Shown: in pieces, positions 33,985 through 43,200 of the stretch | Numbering within the stretch: position 1 is the first letter of the stretch | Layout of the letters: every line of letters begins with the position of its first letter | Origin: Corynebacterium auriscanis | GTDB lineage: Bacteria; Actinomycetota; Actinomycetes; Mycobacteriales; Mycobacteriaceae | Assembly: GCF_030408435.1 (NCBI RefSeq) | Contig: NZ_CP047046.1 | Coordinates: 2,462,572-2,526,571, forward strand | Reading direction: 5' to 3' | DNA: 64,000 nt | Position numbers and translations under genes: made by a program | Notes under the pieces: generated by a model | Databases searched by the model: none | The model's input: only the letters and a program-made list of their open reading frames with translations | What the model was told of the DNA's origin: nothing

Positions 33985-34080
33985 CTGCTCACCCCTGCGC
34001 GTGGTTCGGCTCAATCCTGCAAGGCCCGCTACTCAACCCAGCGCGCGGTTCGGCTCAACCCTGCAAAACCCGCTACTCAC
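33985..34080. repeat. Two 44-nt direct repeats
   Basis: GCGCGTGGTTCGGCTCAATC and the following CTGCAAGGCCCGCTACTCA recur with few changes about 44 nt later, adjoining the 3' end of the cyclodeaminase gene. Confidence 0.75.
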
Positions 34081-34999
34081 CCCTCGAATCGTGTGCCTTC
34101 CACACCGCCTCGCCAACCACCAGGTCCTCCCACGGCATGCCAACTGTTTTGAATACGATCGGCCGGTCTCGCTCCAGCTGGACCGCACCACTGACAACAT
34201 CTTTCATCGACACTAAGTCAGACTCGGAAAGCGTGCCGTCTTCGATAGCAAGGGTGATATCGCCGGCTTCGGCAAGCGCGGCCCTAGGTTCTTCAACAAT
34301 GACGTGGGCGGCACCAACGAGGTCGGCGGAAAGCTCACGGGCATCGGTGGTGTGGGAACCAACAGCGACAATAACGGCGTGCGCGGAGACATCCTCAAGT
34401 TGCAAAATCGGGGAGGCTGCCGTGGTAGCGCACAGCACCAGGTCGGCAGTTTTAAGCGCGTCGGCGGCCTCTGCACTCCCTGACCGCAGCCACGTGTACC
34501 CAAGATCGTCCGGTTCGTTGCGGCTCACGAACGCTATGGAAACCTCCCTAATGCCTTCCAGTACCGACGTCACCGTCTCAGCATGACCGCGCCCCTGCGC
34601 CCCCGCTCCCAGAATCACGACGTTGATCGGGTCCGAACCATCGACGATGAAGTCCCGGATACCAGCGAGTGATACAGCCGGGGTGCGCAGGGTGGTCAAT
34701 GCTGCACCGTCAAGGAGGGTGTGCGGAGTGAGCGTTTCACCATCGGCCAGCAGGTACTGGCCCTGAACGAGCGGCAAGTCGGTTTCAAAGCCCTCTGGGT
34801 GGAGCAGGATGATCTTCACACCCGCAACGTGGGGCAACGTTGACGGCAGAAGGTGCATCTCACCGTGATGCAGGGGAACCTTCGTACGGGCCTGATCGTC
34901 AGCTGGGTCATAGCCACTGCGAAGCACCTGACGGAGCGCCTCCACGGCCTTGGCTGGGGTAATAGCGGAATTGACATCGTCGTAGCTAAGAAACTGCAT
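34073..34999 (-). CDS. Ornithine cyclodeaminase / mu-crystallin family protein
   Basis: An NAD(P)-dependent enzyme of the OCD/mu-crystallin family (308 residues). It begins MQFLSYDDVN, shows KVPLHHGEMHLLPS, the substrate-binding region LTTLRTPAVS, a Rossmann motif VVILGAGAQGRGHAETV and GSHTTDARELSADLV. The family also contains alanine and other amino-acid dehydrogenases and imine reductases, so the substrate is open. TACCCT sits 7 nt before the ATG at 34999, supporting this over an upstream start at 35101. Confidence 0.88.
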   Translation of the reverse strand: MQFLSYDDVNSAITPAKAVEALRQVLRSGYDPADDQARTKVPLHHGEMHLLPSTLPHVAGVKIILLHPEGFETDLPLVQGQYLLADGETLTPHTLLDGAALTTLRTPAVSLAGIRDFIVDGSDPINVVILGAGAQGRGHAETVTSVLEGIREVSIAFVSRNEPDDLGYTWLRSGSAEAADALKTADLVLCATTAASPILQLEDVSAHAVIVAVGSHTTDARELSADLVGAAHVIVEEPRAALAEAGDITLAIEDGTLSESDLVSMKDVVSGAVQLERDRPIVFKTVGMPWEDLVVGEAVWKAHDSRGE

Positions 35000-35006
35000 G
35001 GCATCT

Positions 35007-35012
35007 AGGGTA
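35007..35012 (-). promoter_or_regulatory. Putative -10 box of the cyclodeaminase gene
   Basis: TACCCT on the minus strand, 7 nt before the ATG at 34999. Confidence 0.4.
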
Positions 35013-35107
35013 CGTGGATTCCGCAAACTCAATTTGGTGTGGTACCCCGAGGTATGTGGCCCCCTAGCATCGTTCAGCCATATCGAAAATGACGATGTCA
35101 ACTTTGT

Positions 35108-35183
35108 CGCGACTCACCCGTCAAATGTGTCGCAGCCCATGAACACGCGACTCACCCCTCAAACGTGTCGCAGCCCATGAGCA
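35108..35183. repeat. Tandem 38-nt repeat beside tRNA-Arg
   Basis: Two copies of CGCGACTCACCCSTCAAAYG plus TGTCGCAGCCCATGA, 38 nt apart, ending 5 nt before the tRNA-Arg 3' end. Confidence 0.85.
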
Positions 35184-35187
35184 ATGG

Positions 35188-35260
35188 TGCGCCCGGAGGG
35201 ATTCGAACCCCCAACCTTCTGATCCGTAGTCAGATGCTCTATCCGTTGAGCTACGGGCGC
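35188..35260 (-). tRNA. tRNA-Arg(ACG), second copy
   Basis: Identical over its 73 nt to the tRNA-Arg at 33227-33299 (anticodon ACG). No clear terminator follows it. It is a second possible target for the mini-island integrase. Confidence 0.97.
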
Positions 35261-35779
35261 TTCACCTTGCGATGAAAGCGATGCAGCCGAGCACAATCTC
35301 CCGCGGACCACCACAGGCGCACCACACGCCCCACAACACTGTCCGCCGCTGAACCCAGACCTCACCACAAGTCACTGGGCAGCACCTGAGCAGCTCTGGC
35401 GCTTCGCATTTCACCGAAGGTACGGAGACGCGGCACAAAATCGCAAGCGACTCCGGCCCTGTTTCCGCTGGTCAACAGGGTGTTAACCAATTGCGATCGT
35501 AACACTCGTGAAGCTTAACCCCAAAAAGTCTTCCAGCCGATTCTAAACTTTGCTATCTTATACATCTGCGAATGGGCAGGGTACAGGGTGAAAACAATGC
35601 CCATTTACATGTTGCGCGACAGCAATATCGCTACCCCCCACCTGGGGGCACGTTTGCAATCGTTGGGAGAATCGAACTCGCCCAATGCGTCAAGTTCTGC
35701 TATTCGGCTCCGCCACCGGCTTCACGCAAACCGCAAGCGGTGCACCTCCCCCTCTGAACTTCACCCACACCCCGCACCC
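35261..35779. other. Non-coding region between tRNA-Arg and tRNA-Ser
   Basis: No gene is supported. A short ORF starting near 35596 (ATGCCCATTTACATG) is preceded by a weak AGGGTGA but its translation is Pro/Arg-rich and runs into the tRNA terminator, so it is probably chance. The middle (35500-35570) is AT-rich and may hold a promoter. Confidence 0.5.
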
Positions 35780-35828
35780 AAAAAAACACCGGCCCCGCCT
35801 CGATGCACTCGATTAAGCAGGGCCGGCG
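35780..35828 (-). terminator. Terminator of tRNA-Ser(GCT)
   Basis: Minus-strand stem CCGGCCCTGC...GCGGGGCCGG followed by TGTTTTTTT. Confidence 0.85.
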
Positions 35829-35841
35829 CAATACTTCTCTG

Positions 35842-35926
35842 CGGAGGCGACAGGATTTGAACCTGCGGTCCCCGGAGGGACAACTCCTTAGCAGGGAGCC
35901 CCATTCGGCCGCTCTGGCACGCCTCC
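35842..35926 (-). tRNA. tRNA-Ser(GCT)
   Basis: Class II tRNA of 85 nt: acceptor GGAGGCG/CGCCTCC, anticodon loop CTGCTAA (GCT), long variable arm and T loop GGTTCAAATCC. CCA is not encoded. Confidence 0.95.
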
Positions 35927-36082
35927 ATTCGAACCGGGGTGGCGTCGAACTAAATAGCAACAAAAAGCAACTAGATAGCAAGAAGAACCAACCAGTTTCG
36001 ACGGCATAAGCCTACACAGGAAACCGCCCGGCCCCAAATCGCCGGTGGGTCTACAAACCGCCGCGATCGATTGCATGGTGGG

Positions 36083-36088
36083 TAAGCT
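36083..36088 (+). promoter_or_regulatory. Putative -10 box of the aminotransferase gene
   Basis: TAAGCT, 6 nt before the ATG at 36095; probable leaderless start. Confidence 0.4.
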
Positions 36089-36094
36089 GGTGCA

Positions 36095-37183
36095 ATGGTT
36101 CGAGCTGATTTATCTTCCCTACCCGCATATGTCCCCGGCGCATCGGTTGAGGGGGCGCTAAAGCTGGCGTCCAACGAGTCCACGTTGGCTCCACTCCCCT
36201 CGGTAGCGCAGGCCATTACCGCGGCCGCCTCCGGCATCAACCGCTACCCGGACATGGGCGGATTTGCATTGCGAAAGAAGATTGCGGAGTGGTTTAGCAC
36301 CCAGCCCACGTCTACCAGCCCCACCACCTTCACCACGGAGAATGTGGCCCTCGGCAACGGCTCATCGGCGCTGTGCCTGCAATCAATCCAAGCTACATGC
36401 GCGCAGGGTGAGGAAGTCATCTTCGCCTGGCGTTCCTTCGAGGCCTACCCAATTCTCACGCGCATCGCCGGCGCCACACCCGTACAAGTCGCCCTCACCC
36501 CCGACCACGGCCACGATCTCTCCGCGATGGCGCAGGCCGTCACCGAGCGCACGCGGTTGATCTTCGTGTGTAACCCGAACAACCCTTCGGGGACTACTAT
36601 TACCGACGCCCAGCTGCGCACCTTCCTCGCTTCCATCCCTGCACACGTGCAGGTGGTGTTGGACGAGGCTTATGTGGAATACAACCGCGCGGAAGACCAG
36701 CCCGATCAGCATGCCCTGTTAGCAGAATTCCCAAATCTGGCGGTGTGCCGTACGTTCTCGAAGGCTTACGGGTTGGCGGGGTTGCGCCTGGGGTACATGG
36801 TGGGATCCCCGGAGTTCATCGAAGCCGTCAACAAGGTGGGCATCCCATTTGGGGTAAATGCACTATCGCAGGTCGCGGGAGTGGCCAGCCTAGAGGCACG
36901 GGACGAGTTACTACAGCGCGTGGACCACACTGTAGAGCAGCGCGCGCGGGTAGAGCGCGTGATTGCGGAAGCCGCCCCTGATCTCTTGGTACCCAGTCAG
37001 GCAAATTTTGTGTGGCTGCCGTTGGGCGAGAGTGCGCAGGCATTCGACGAGGCGCTGAAGTCGAACGGAATTGTGGCACGCTGCTTCGCAGGCGAGGGCG
37101 TTCGCGTAACTGTCACGAATGACGTGGAAACCGATCAACTGATTGAGGCGCTCCGGGCAGCGCTCCCAGTGGCGGGGGCGTAG
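36095..37183 (+). CDS. pat: Aromatic / histidinol-phosphate aminotransferase
   Basis: A PLP enzyme of fold type I (362 residues) related to HisC and to the corynebacterial aromatic aminotransferase Pat, which transaminates phenylpyruvate or prephenate. It shows LASNESTLAPLP, NRYPDMGGFALR, NPNNPSGT, VLDEAYVEY, the PLP lysine in RTFSKAYGLAGLRLGY and VRVTV near the end. The sequence alone does not separate Pat from HisC2. The closeness of tyrA (30076) and the lack of other his genes favour an aromatic role. It is monocistronic. Confidence 0.85.
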   Translation: MVRADLSSLPAYVPGASVEGALKLASNESTLAPLPSVAQAITAAASGINRYPDMGGFALRKKIAEWFSTQPTSTSPTTFTTENVALGNGSSALCLQSIQATCAQGEEVIFAWRSFEAYPILTRIAGATPVQVALTPDHGHDLSAMAQAVTERTRLIFVCNPNNPSGTTITDAQLRTFLASIPAHVQVVLDEAYVEYNRAEDQPDQHALLAEFPNLAVCRTFSKAYGLAGLRLGYMVGSPEFIEAVNKVGIPFGVNALSQVAGVASLEARDELLQRVDHTVEQRARVERVIAEAAPDLLVPSQANFVWLPLGESAQAFDEALKSNGIVARCFAGEGVRVTVTNDVETDQLIEALRAALPVAGA

Positions 37184-37254
37184 GAAGCGCGAGTTTCCCA
37201 GTTCAAGCACCCAGTCAACCCTGCTGGGGGCCACGGGACTAGGGGATCGCTACG

Positions 37255-38698
37255 TTAGAAACGGCGGCGCAAACTCAGCAGAGCAACGCCTACGGCCAAC
37301 GAGACGGCAACGGTTGCCGCCACCGCTGCGATACCCTGGCCGTTTTCCAGTTGCGCGGGCCCGCGGGAACCGGCGGATGCGCCAGGATAACCATAGGCCT
37401 CATTGCTGAGGGTTGAGTCGTCCGCCTCATCGAGGGAACCCAATTTATCGGGTTTTTCTCGACCAGCGCTATCACGGTCTGCCCGGTCACGGCCAGCTTT
37501 GTTATTCGTACCATCTTGTGACTGTGGACCATTCGTGCGGCCTATTTGATCTTCTTGAGCGAAGATTTGAATGTCTTGGGGAACGCCCATCCTCGGCTCA
37601 TTAGGCTGCTCAGGGAGGCGCTGTGTTGGCTGGTTCCCCGCCACCGGCGTAGGCGGAACCGTGGTCTCATCATAGGCAGGTTCCTCGGTGGTATCGGTTG
37701 GATCCTCGGTGGCGCGTAGTGATGCTTGTACGGTAGTCGTTTGTGCACGCGAGGTCGGGGCAGCCGTCTCTGCCGTTCCCGAAGGTTCAGTCGTCTCTGC
37801 CGTTCCCGAAGGCCCTACCGTCTCCGTCGGCTCTGTAACAGTTACCGTTGGTTCTGTCGTCGCTTCCGTCGTCGAGGATTCCGCCGGGGATTCCTCCGCC
37901 ACATCGAACGCGACCACCGCTGTTGCTTCTTTGCCCGTGGGCTTATCCACCAGCTTAAATTCCGTCGCATAACGTCCCGCTGCCGCAGGCACTCCCGTGA
38001 TCTTCCCGGTAACCGGATCAAAGGTCAGGCCTGGGGGCAGCGTGGTGGCGTCGAAAGAAAGATCCGACGTTGTGAAACCGGAACCAGGCATTACGGATAC
38101 GGCCTCGATAGGGCGGCCGACCGTAGCCGCCTGTGTGCTGGGCTGGATGTGTATAGTGACCTCGACAGGGATGACTTCAATGCTGAAGGTCCGAGTGATC
38201 GGATTACCTAGATAATCACGGATTTCCTGGCCAGCCTGGTCGACCGCCACAGCTGTAACCTCGAAAAAACCGGTTTGCGTAGGCACACCCGTCAATACCG
38301 CCTCACTGGTGTTTTGACCGGGGCCAACGGGCGCCGGGGTGTAAATCATCCCTGGGGGAAGCCCATCCAAGCGCGCCATTGCTCCTTCGGCGAACCCACT
38401 TAAGCGGATGGTGACGGGCCGAATTGCCCGCCCCTCCAAAACAGTGATGGTTGCTGCGCGCTCGGTGGTATCGGTGGCCGGTGCAGCTATTTCGCTGGCA
38501 CCCCCGGTGTTTTCCTGGGCCAGGGTTTCGGGAAGCGCAATCGACCCTAAAGCCAACCCCCCCGGCCATGGCTGCGGACACGGCTGCGGACATGACAAAA
38601 CCAACCACATGACGGCGCAGACCTTTGTGCGCCGAATGCGCCACCGGCTTTGCGGTGGCACTCGCGGAGTGATCCGCGCCGTAGTTGATGCCCTTCAT
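37255..38698 (-). CDS. PIG/Ig-domain surface protein, frameshifted in a G7 tract
   Basis: A wall-associated or membrane-anchored protein. The signal (MKGINYGADHS... RRHVVGFVMSAAVSAAMAGG) is encoded from ATG 38698; the body (LALGSIALPETLAQE, putative Ig domains with LPPGLTFDPVTGKITGVPAAAG and LDGLPPGMIYTPAP) lies in another frame, open from 38661 to 37255. A run of seven G (minus strand; C at 38557-38563) joins them; six would give a continuous protein of about 480 residues. After a Thr/Glu/Pro-rich stalk it ends in a helix and LLSLRRRF, a tail anchor without an LPxTG motif. In this sequence the gene is out of frame. Confidence 0.8.
38557..38563 (-). repeat. Homopolymer G7 tract at signal-peptide end
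   Basis: Seven C on the plus strand inside the signal-peptide coding region of the surface protein; a change by one unit moves the frame. See the surface-protein entry. Confidence 0.9.
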
Positions 38699-38962
38699 TC
38701 GGCCAACTTTCTTTACCCTATTGCCCTAGTCACCACCGGTGTTTGACCAAGAATTCCAAACTCTCCACCAAATACGTAACAATTTGATTTGATGGAGCTA
38801 AATATTAACAGAGCACCTAACTCACATAATATCGCTCGATATTGCCTGCCCCAAAAACTAACCTTCGCAGTTCGGGTTAAGTATACGCTGAGAAGCGTCA
38901 CACCACCCGCCCGTAGTACTGCAGCCACCAGCTGCAGTAACGCTCCTGCAGTGCACCCACCC

Positions 38963-38968
38963 TAAAAT
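38963..38968 (+). promoter_or_regulatory. Putative -10 box, leaderless GTG start
   Basis: TAAAAT, 8 nt before the GTG at 38977. Confidence 0.5.
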
Positions 38969-38976
38969 AGTCAGGC

Positions 38977-39840
38977 GTGAAAGATCCAACTCGTATTCCC
39001 CAACTCATTGCGGAGCTGCAGTCGGTATGGGAGGCACTGCCAGATGTGCCCTTCGCTCAACTTGTGCATCAGCTCCAGGCTGCTGGAATGTCTATTACCA
39101 GCACGGATGATGATGTTCGGGAGCTCTTTCAGCGCCAACTGTGCGCCCACCCCAGCGCGCTGGATCAATCCGCCCTCGCTAACCGTGCCTTTATTGTGCA
39201 AACGGAAAGCCCTTCCCGTCGCATTATCCTGTCGCGGAGTTCCGTCGCGGTTGTGCCAGTCGCGGGCAGTTCCGCTTATATTTCGCGGTCTTTAAATAGG
39301 GCCGAAAAGCTAACTCCCATCAAAGAAGCTCGGGCCTCTACTCACCCTGTCAATAAGCATGATGAGCACGTCTTGCATCCCACCGTGTGGCAATTTTGCA
39401 GCATTCGGACGTGCCGGGTGAGCTCGCCTTTAGTGTTGCTTGATGCTAATGGGATCTCCCACCATTTGGGTGTGGTCACCTCGATTGCGGTCGCGGGTTT
39501 CCCGGCCGAGCATGCGGACATTGCTACTAGCTCCGTTGAGACCCTGTGTGGTGCCCTGCAGGGAGCTATGCCCGTAACCCCTCAGTTGTTGGATAACCAG
39601 GAGTGGTTGATTCGTTGCACGGATGGCTCTCTGGTTTTGTTGGGGCGCTGGTTGGTGGTTTTTTCTTTCCGACGCCGCACTCTGTCCTCTTCAGCCCACC
39701 CTTGGACGCGAGCGGAGTTCAGCTCTGGGGAGGCTGCGGCCGTGCCCGATCAGGGATTGGATGCAGGGTTTTCGGTGGATCTGGCTAACGGCCAGTCTAT
39801 GCAGTTCGGACAAGTGGATTGGGTGATCCGGGTGCGGTGA
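38977..39840 (+). CDS. Conserved-looking hypothetical protein
   Basis: A 287-residue protein I cannot assign. It begins with a helical stretch IPQLIAELQSVWEALPDVPFAQLVHQLQAAG, followed by a region with RRIILSRSSVAVVPVAGSS and a C-terminal half that looks beta-rich (LLDANGISHHLGVVTSI, DGSLVLLGRWLVVFSFRRR, MQFGQVDWVIRVR). No signal peptide or membrane segment. The GTG start is supported by a -10 box. It is followed by a strong terminator, so it is a single-gene unit divergent from the surface protein gene. Confidence 0.7.
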   Translation: MKDPTRIPQLIAELQSVWEALPDVPFAQLVHQLQAAGMSITSTDDDVRELFQRQLCAHPSALDQSALANRAFIVQTESPSRRIILSRSSVAVVPVAGSSAYISRSLNRAEKLTPIKEARASTHPVNKHDEHVLHPTVWQFCSIRTCRVSSPLVLLDANGISHHLGVVTSIAVAGFPAEHADIATSSVETLCGALQGAMPVTPQLLDNQEWLIRCTDGSLVLLGRWLVVFSFRRRTLSSSAHPWTRAEFSSGEAAAVPDQGLDAGFSVDLANGQSMQFGQVDWVIRVR

Positions 39841-39921
39841 TGCACGGGTGAGTTCAACCCGGTGAGTCCCGCGAGGCGGTTGAGACGTGAATATTGGGTT
39901 TGATTTGTTGCCGCAATGCCC

Positions 39922-39962
39922 AGAAGAGGGGCTCACGTTGTGAAAACGTGAGCCCCTCTTCT
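39922..39962. terminator. Long perfect stem-loop terminator
   Basis: An 18-nt perfect inverted repeat AGAAGAGGGGCTCACGTT with a 5-nt loop, 80 nt after the hypothetical gene and upstream of the end of the convergent adhesin gene; likely works in both directions. Confidence 0.8.
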
Positions 39963-40207
39963 TTGCTGGTTTACTTCGTCTCGTCTTTTGATGAAGTGCG
40001 TTGCCCCGTGGGTTCCGTGGGGTTAACTGTGTTCTTTAAGTCGACGTGTTCAGCGTTCCCCCCGCGAACCCGAGGGCGTTCCCGCGCCTTGCGGGCTCCC
40101 CGTCCTGTGGTGTTGCAGGGACAGAGTGCCCGAAGGGGCGGGGTTGGGTTTTTCGTCCCCAGCGGGCGACGTGCGTCTAGTTCCTCGCTGAGGACGGGTG
40201 AGAGTGG

Positions 40208-43200
40208 TTAGCTCTCGCGGCGGCGCAGTGCGAGCAGCGCGCCACCTACGGCAAGGGCGAGAACTGCAGCGCCCAGTGTGATTGCCACACCGGATACACC
40301 GGTCATTGCCAGCTGGCCACCGCGGTTGCCTTGGTCCGCTGCTGCGGAGTTGCCACCGTTGTTGTTGCCAGCACCGGTGTTACCACCGTTGTTGTTGCCA
40401 GCGCCGGTGTTGCCACCGTTGCCGCCCTGGTTTGCAGCACCGTTGTCACCTGCACCTGGCTTGCCTGGCTTCATGTCACCTGCACCTGGCTTACCTGGCT
40501 TCATGTCGCCTGGCTTGCCGGGCTTGCCTGGCTTCATGTCACCTGGCTTGCCGGGCATGGAGGAACCTGGTGCATTGCTGCCACCAGCGATTCCGCCGAT
40601 GATGCCGCCGATGATGCCACCGCCGATCAGGCCTGGAATCAGGCCCTCGGACGAGCCGGTGCCGTCACTGGAACCAGGCAGGCTGTCCGAACCATTATTG
40701 CCGTCGGAGAGGCCTGGCTTTTTTGGACCGTCGATGATGTCAGGGGTGCCATCCTTTGGATTCTCATCCGTGACACCGGTATCACCCAAGCCATCACCGT
40801 TCTCGTCGGTTACAGGACCCTCAGGAACATTGGACTCATCCTTGTTTGGCTTACCGTCACCATCGGTGTCCTCGTCACCATCATTGGTGCCGTCACCGTC
40901 GGTATCTGGCTTCAACGGATCCAGGCCAGCGACCTTCTCGTCATCGTTGGACACACCGTCGCCATCAGCATCCGGATCCTTAGAATCCGGAATGTTATCG
41001 CCGTCAGTATCCTTCTCGGCCGGTCCGTCGATGATGTCAGGGGTGCCATCCTTTGGATTCTCATCCGTGACACCGGTATCACCCAGGCCATCACCGTTCT
41101 CGTCGGTTACAGGACCTTCAGGAACATTGGACTCATCCTTGTTTGGCTTACCATCACCATCGGTGTCCTCGTCACCATCATTGGTGCCATCACCGTCGGT
41201 ATCTGGCTTCAACGGATCCAGGCCAGCGACCTTCTCGTCATCGTTGGACACACCGTCACCGTCAGCATCCGGATCCTTAGAATCCGGAATGTTATCGCCG
41301 TCAGTATCCTTCTCTTCGGTGCCGTCAAGCAAGTCAGGCTTACCGTTCTTCGGGTTCTCGTCCGTGATGCCAGTATCACCCAGGCCGTCACCGTCACCGT
41401 CAGTTACAGGACCTTCAGGAACATTGGACTCATCCTTGTTTGGCTTGCCATCACCATCGGTGTCCTCGTCACCATCATTGGTGCCGTCACCGTCGGTATC
41501 AGGGTTGAGCGGGTTGAGACCAGATGCCTTCTCATCATCATTGTTGACACCATCACCGTCAGCGTCTGGATCCTCCTCGTTAGGGATCTTGTCGCCGTCC
41601 TTGTCACCCTTAGGACCGTCCTGATCATCCTTATCAATGATGTCTGGGATGCCATCGCCATCGGTATCGGTAGTCTCATCCTTCGTCGGATCGGACTCAT
41701 CCTTGTTCGGCTTGCCATCACCATCGGTGTCCTCGTCACCGTCATTGGTGCCGTCACCATCAGTGTCTGGATTGTAGGGATCAGTACCAGCGGCGTTCTC
41801 ATCGGAGTTGTTCACACCATCACCATCGATGTCAGGATCAACCGCGTCGACGATGCCATCGCCATCCGTGTCATTCTTAAGCGGACCGTCGATGATGTCA
41901 GGGGTGCCATCCTTTGGATTCTCATCCGTGACACCGGTATCACCCAGGCCATCACCGTCACCATCGGTTACAGGACCTTCAGGAACTTTGGACTCATCCT
42001 TGTTCTTTTTGCCGTCACCATCGGTGTCCTCGTCACCATCATTGGTGCCGTCACCGTCGGTATCAGGATTCAACGGATCCAAGCCAGCGGCCTTCTCATC
42101 ATCGTTGGACACACCGTCACCATCGGCATCTGGATCCTGAGCGTTAGGGATGCCATCGCCATCCTTGTCACCCTTAGGACCATCCTGATCATCCTTATCA
42201 ATGATGTCTGGGATGCCATCACCATCGGTATCGGTGGTCTCATCCTTCGTCGGATCGGACTCATCCTTGTTCGGCTTACCATCACCATCGGTGTCCTCGT
42301 CACCGTCATTGGTGCCGTCACCATCAGTGTCTGGATTGTAGGGATCAGTACCGGCAGCCTTCTCATCGGAGTTATTCACACCATCACCGTCGATGTCAGG
42401 ATCCTTAGAATCTGGGATGCCGTCACCATCGGTGTCTGGATCAGCAATCATGCGCTCCGTGACAGTGATCTTGAACTTGTCCTGGTCTTCCTTGCCATCC
42501 AGTTCCGCCTTTACGACTACGTCGTAGCTGGTGAGTTCCGCGTCAGCAGGGACGGTTCCCTCAATAGCCTTGGTCTCTGGGTTGTACTTCAGGAACGGAG
42601 GCAGGCCGTCTGCCGTAACCACGGAATTCGGGGTGGATGTAACCGGGATGGATACTTCCTCACCGCGCTGAACCTTAGTATCCGGTGCGGCGTCAACCGA
42701 AACGTCGCCCGCCGGATCGGTGGGGTCCGTGTTCTCAGGGTCGGTCAGGGTGACGGTGACGGTATCCACAACCTCACCGGTGCCATTCTTGACCTCAACA
42801 ACGATCTTGTCGCCAGGCTTAGCGCCCTCATTAGGCGTCACGGTGATCGAACCATCCGGGTTCAACGTCGCTGTACCAGGACCCTCAGTTACCTCAACGG
42901 TCGAGCCCTCAGGAACGTCACCACCCTCGTTAGGGATGTTCTTTGGCGTATCAGCTGGAGTCTCACCGTCGTTCCAATCAGGCTGCTCAGCTGGAGCAGA
43001 CGGATCGGTCAGGGTGACGGTGACGGTATCCACAACCTCACCGGTGCCATTCTTGACCTCAACAACGATCTTGTCGCCAGGCTTAGCACCCTCATTAGGC
43101 GTGACGGTGATCGATCCATCCTCATTGAGCGTCGCCGTACCAGGACCCTCAGTTACCTCAACGGTCGAGCCCTCAGGAACGTCACCACCCTCGTTAGGGA

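Noticed and set aside
35596..35860. Small ORF before tRNA-Ser(GCT)
   Set aside because: Its C-terminal half reads through the tRNA terminator, and the composition is Pro/Arg-rich as in random GC-rich DNA.
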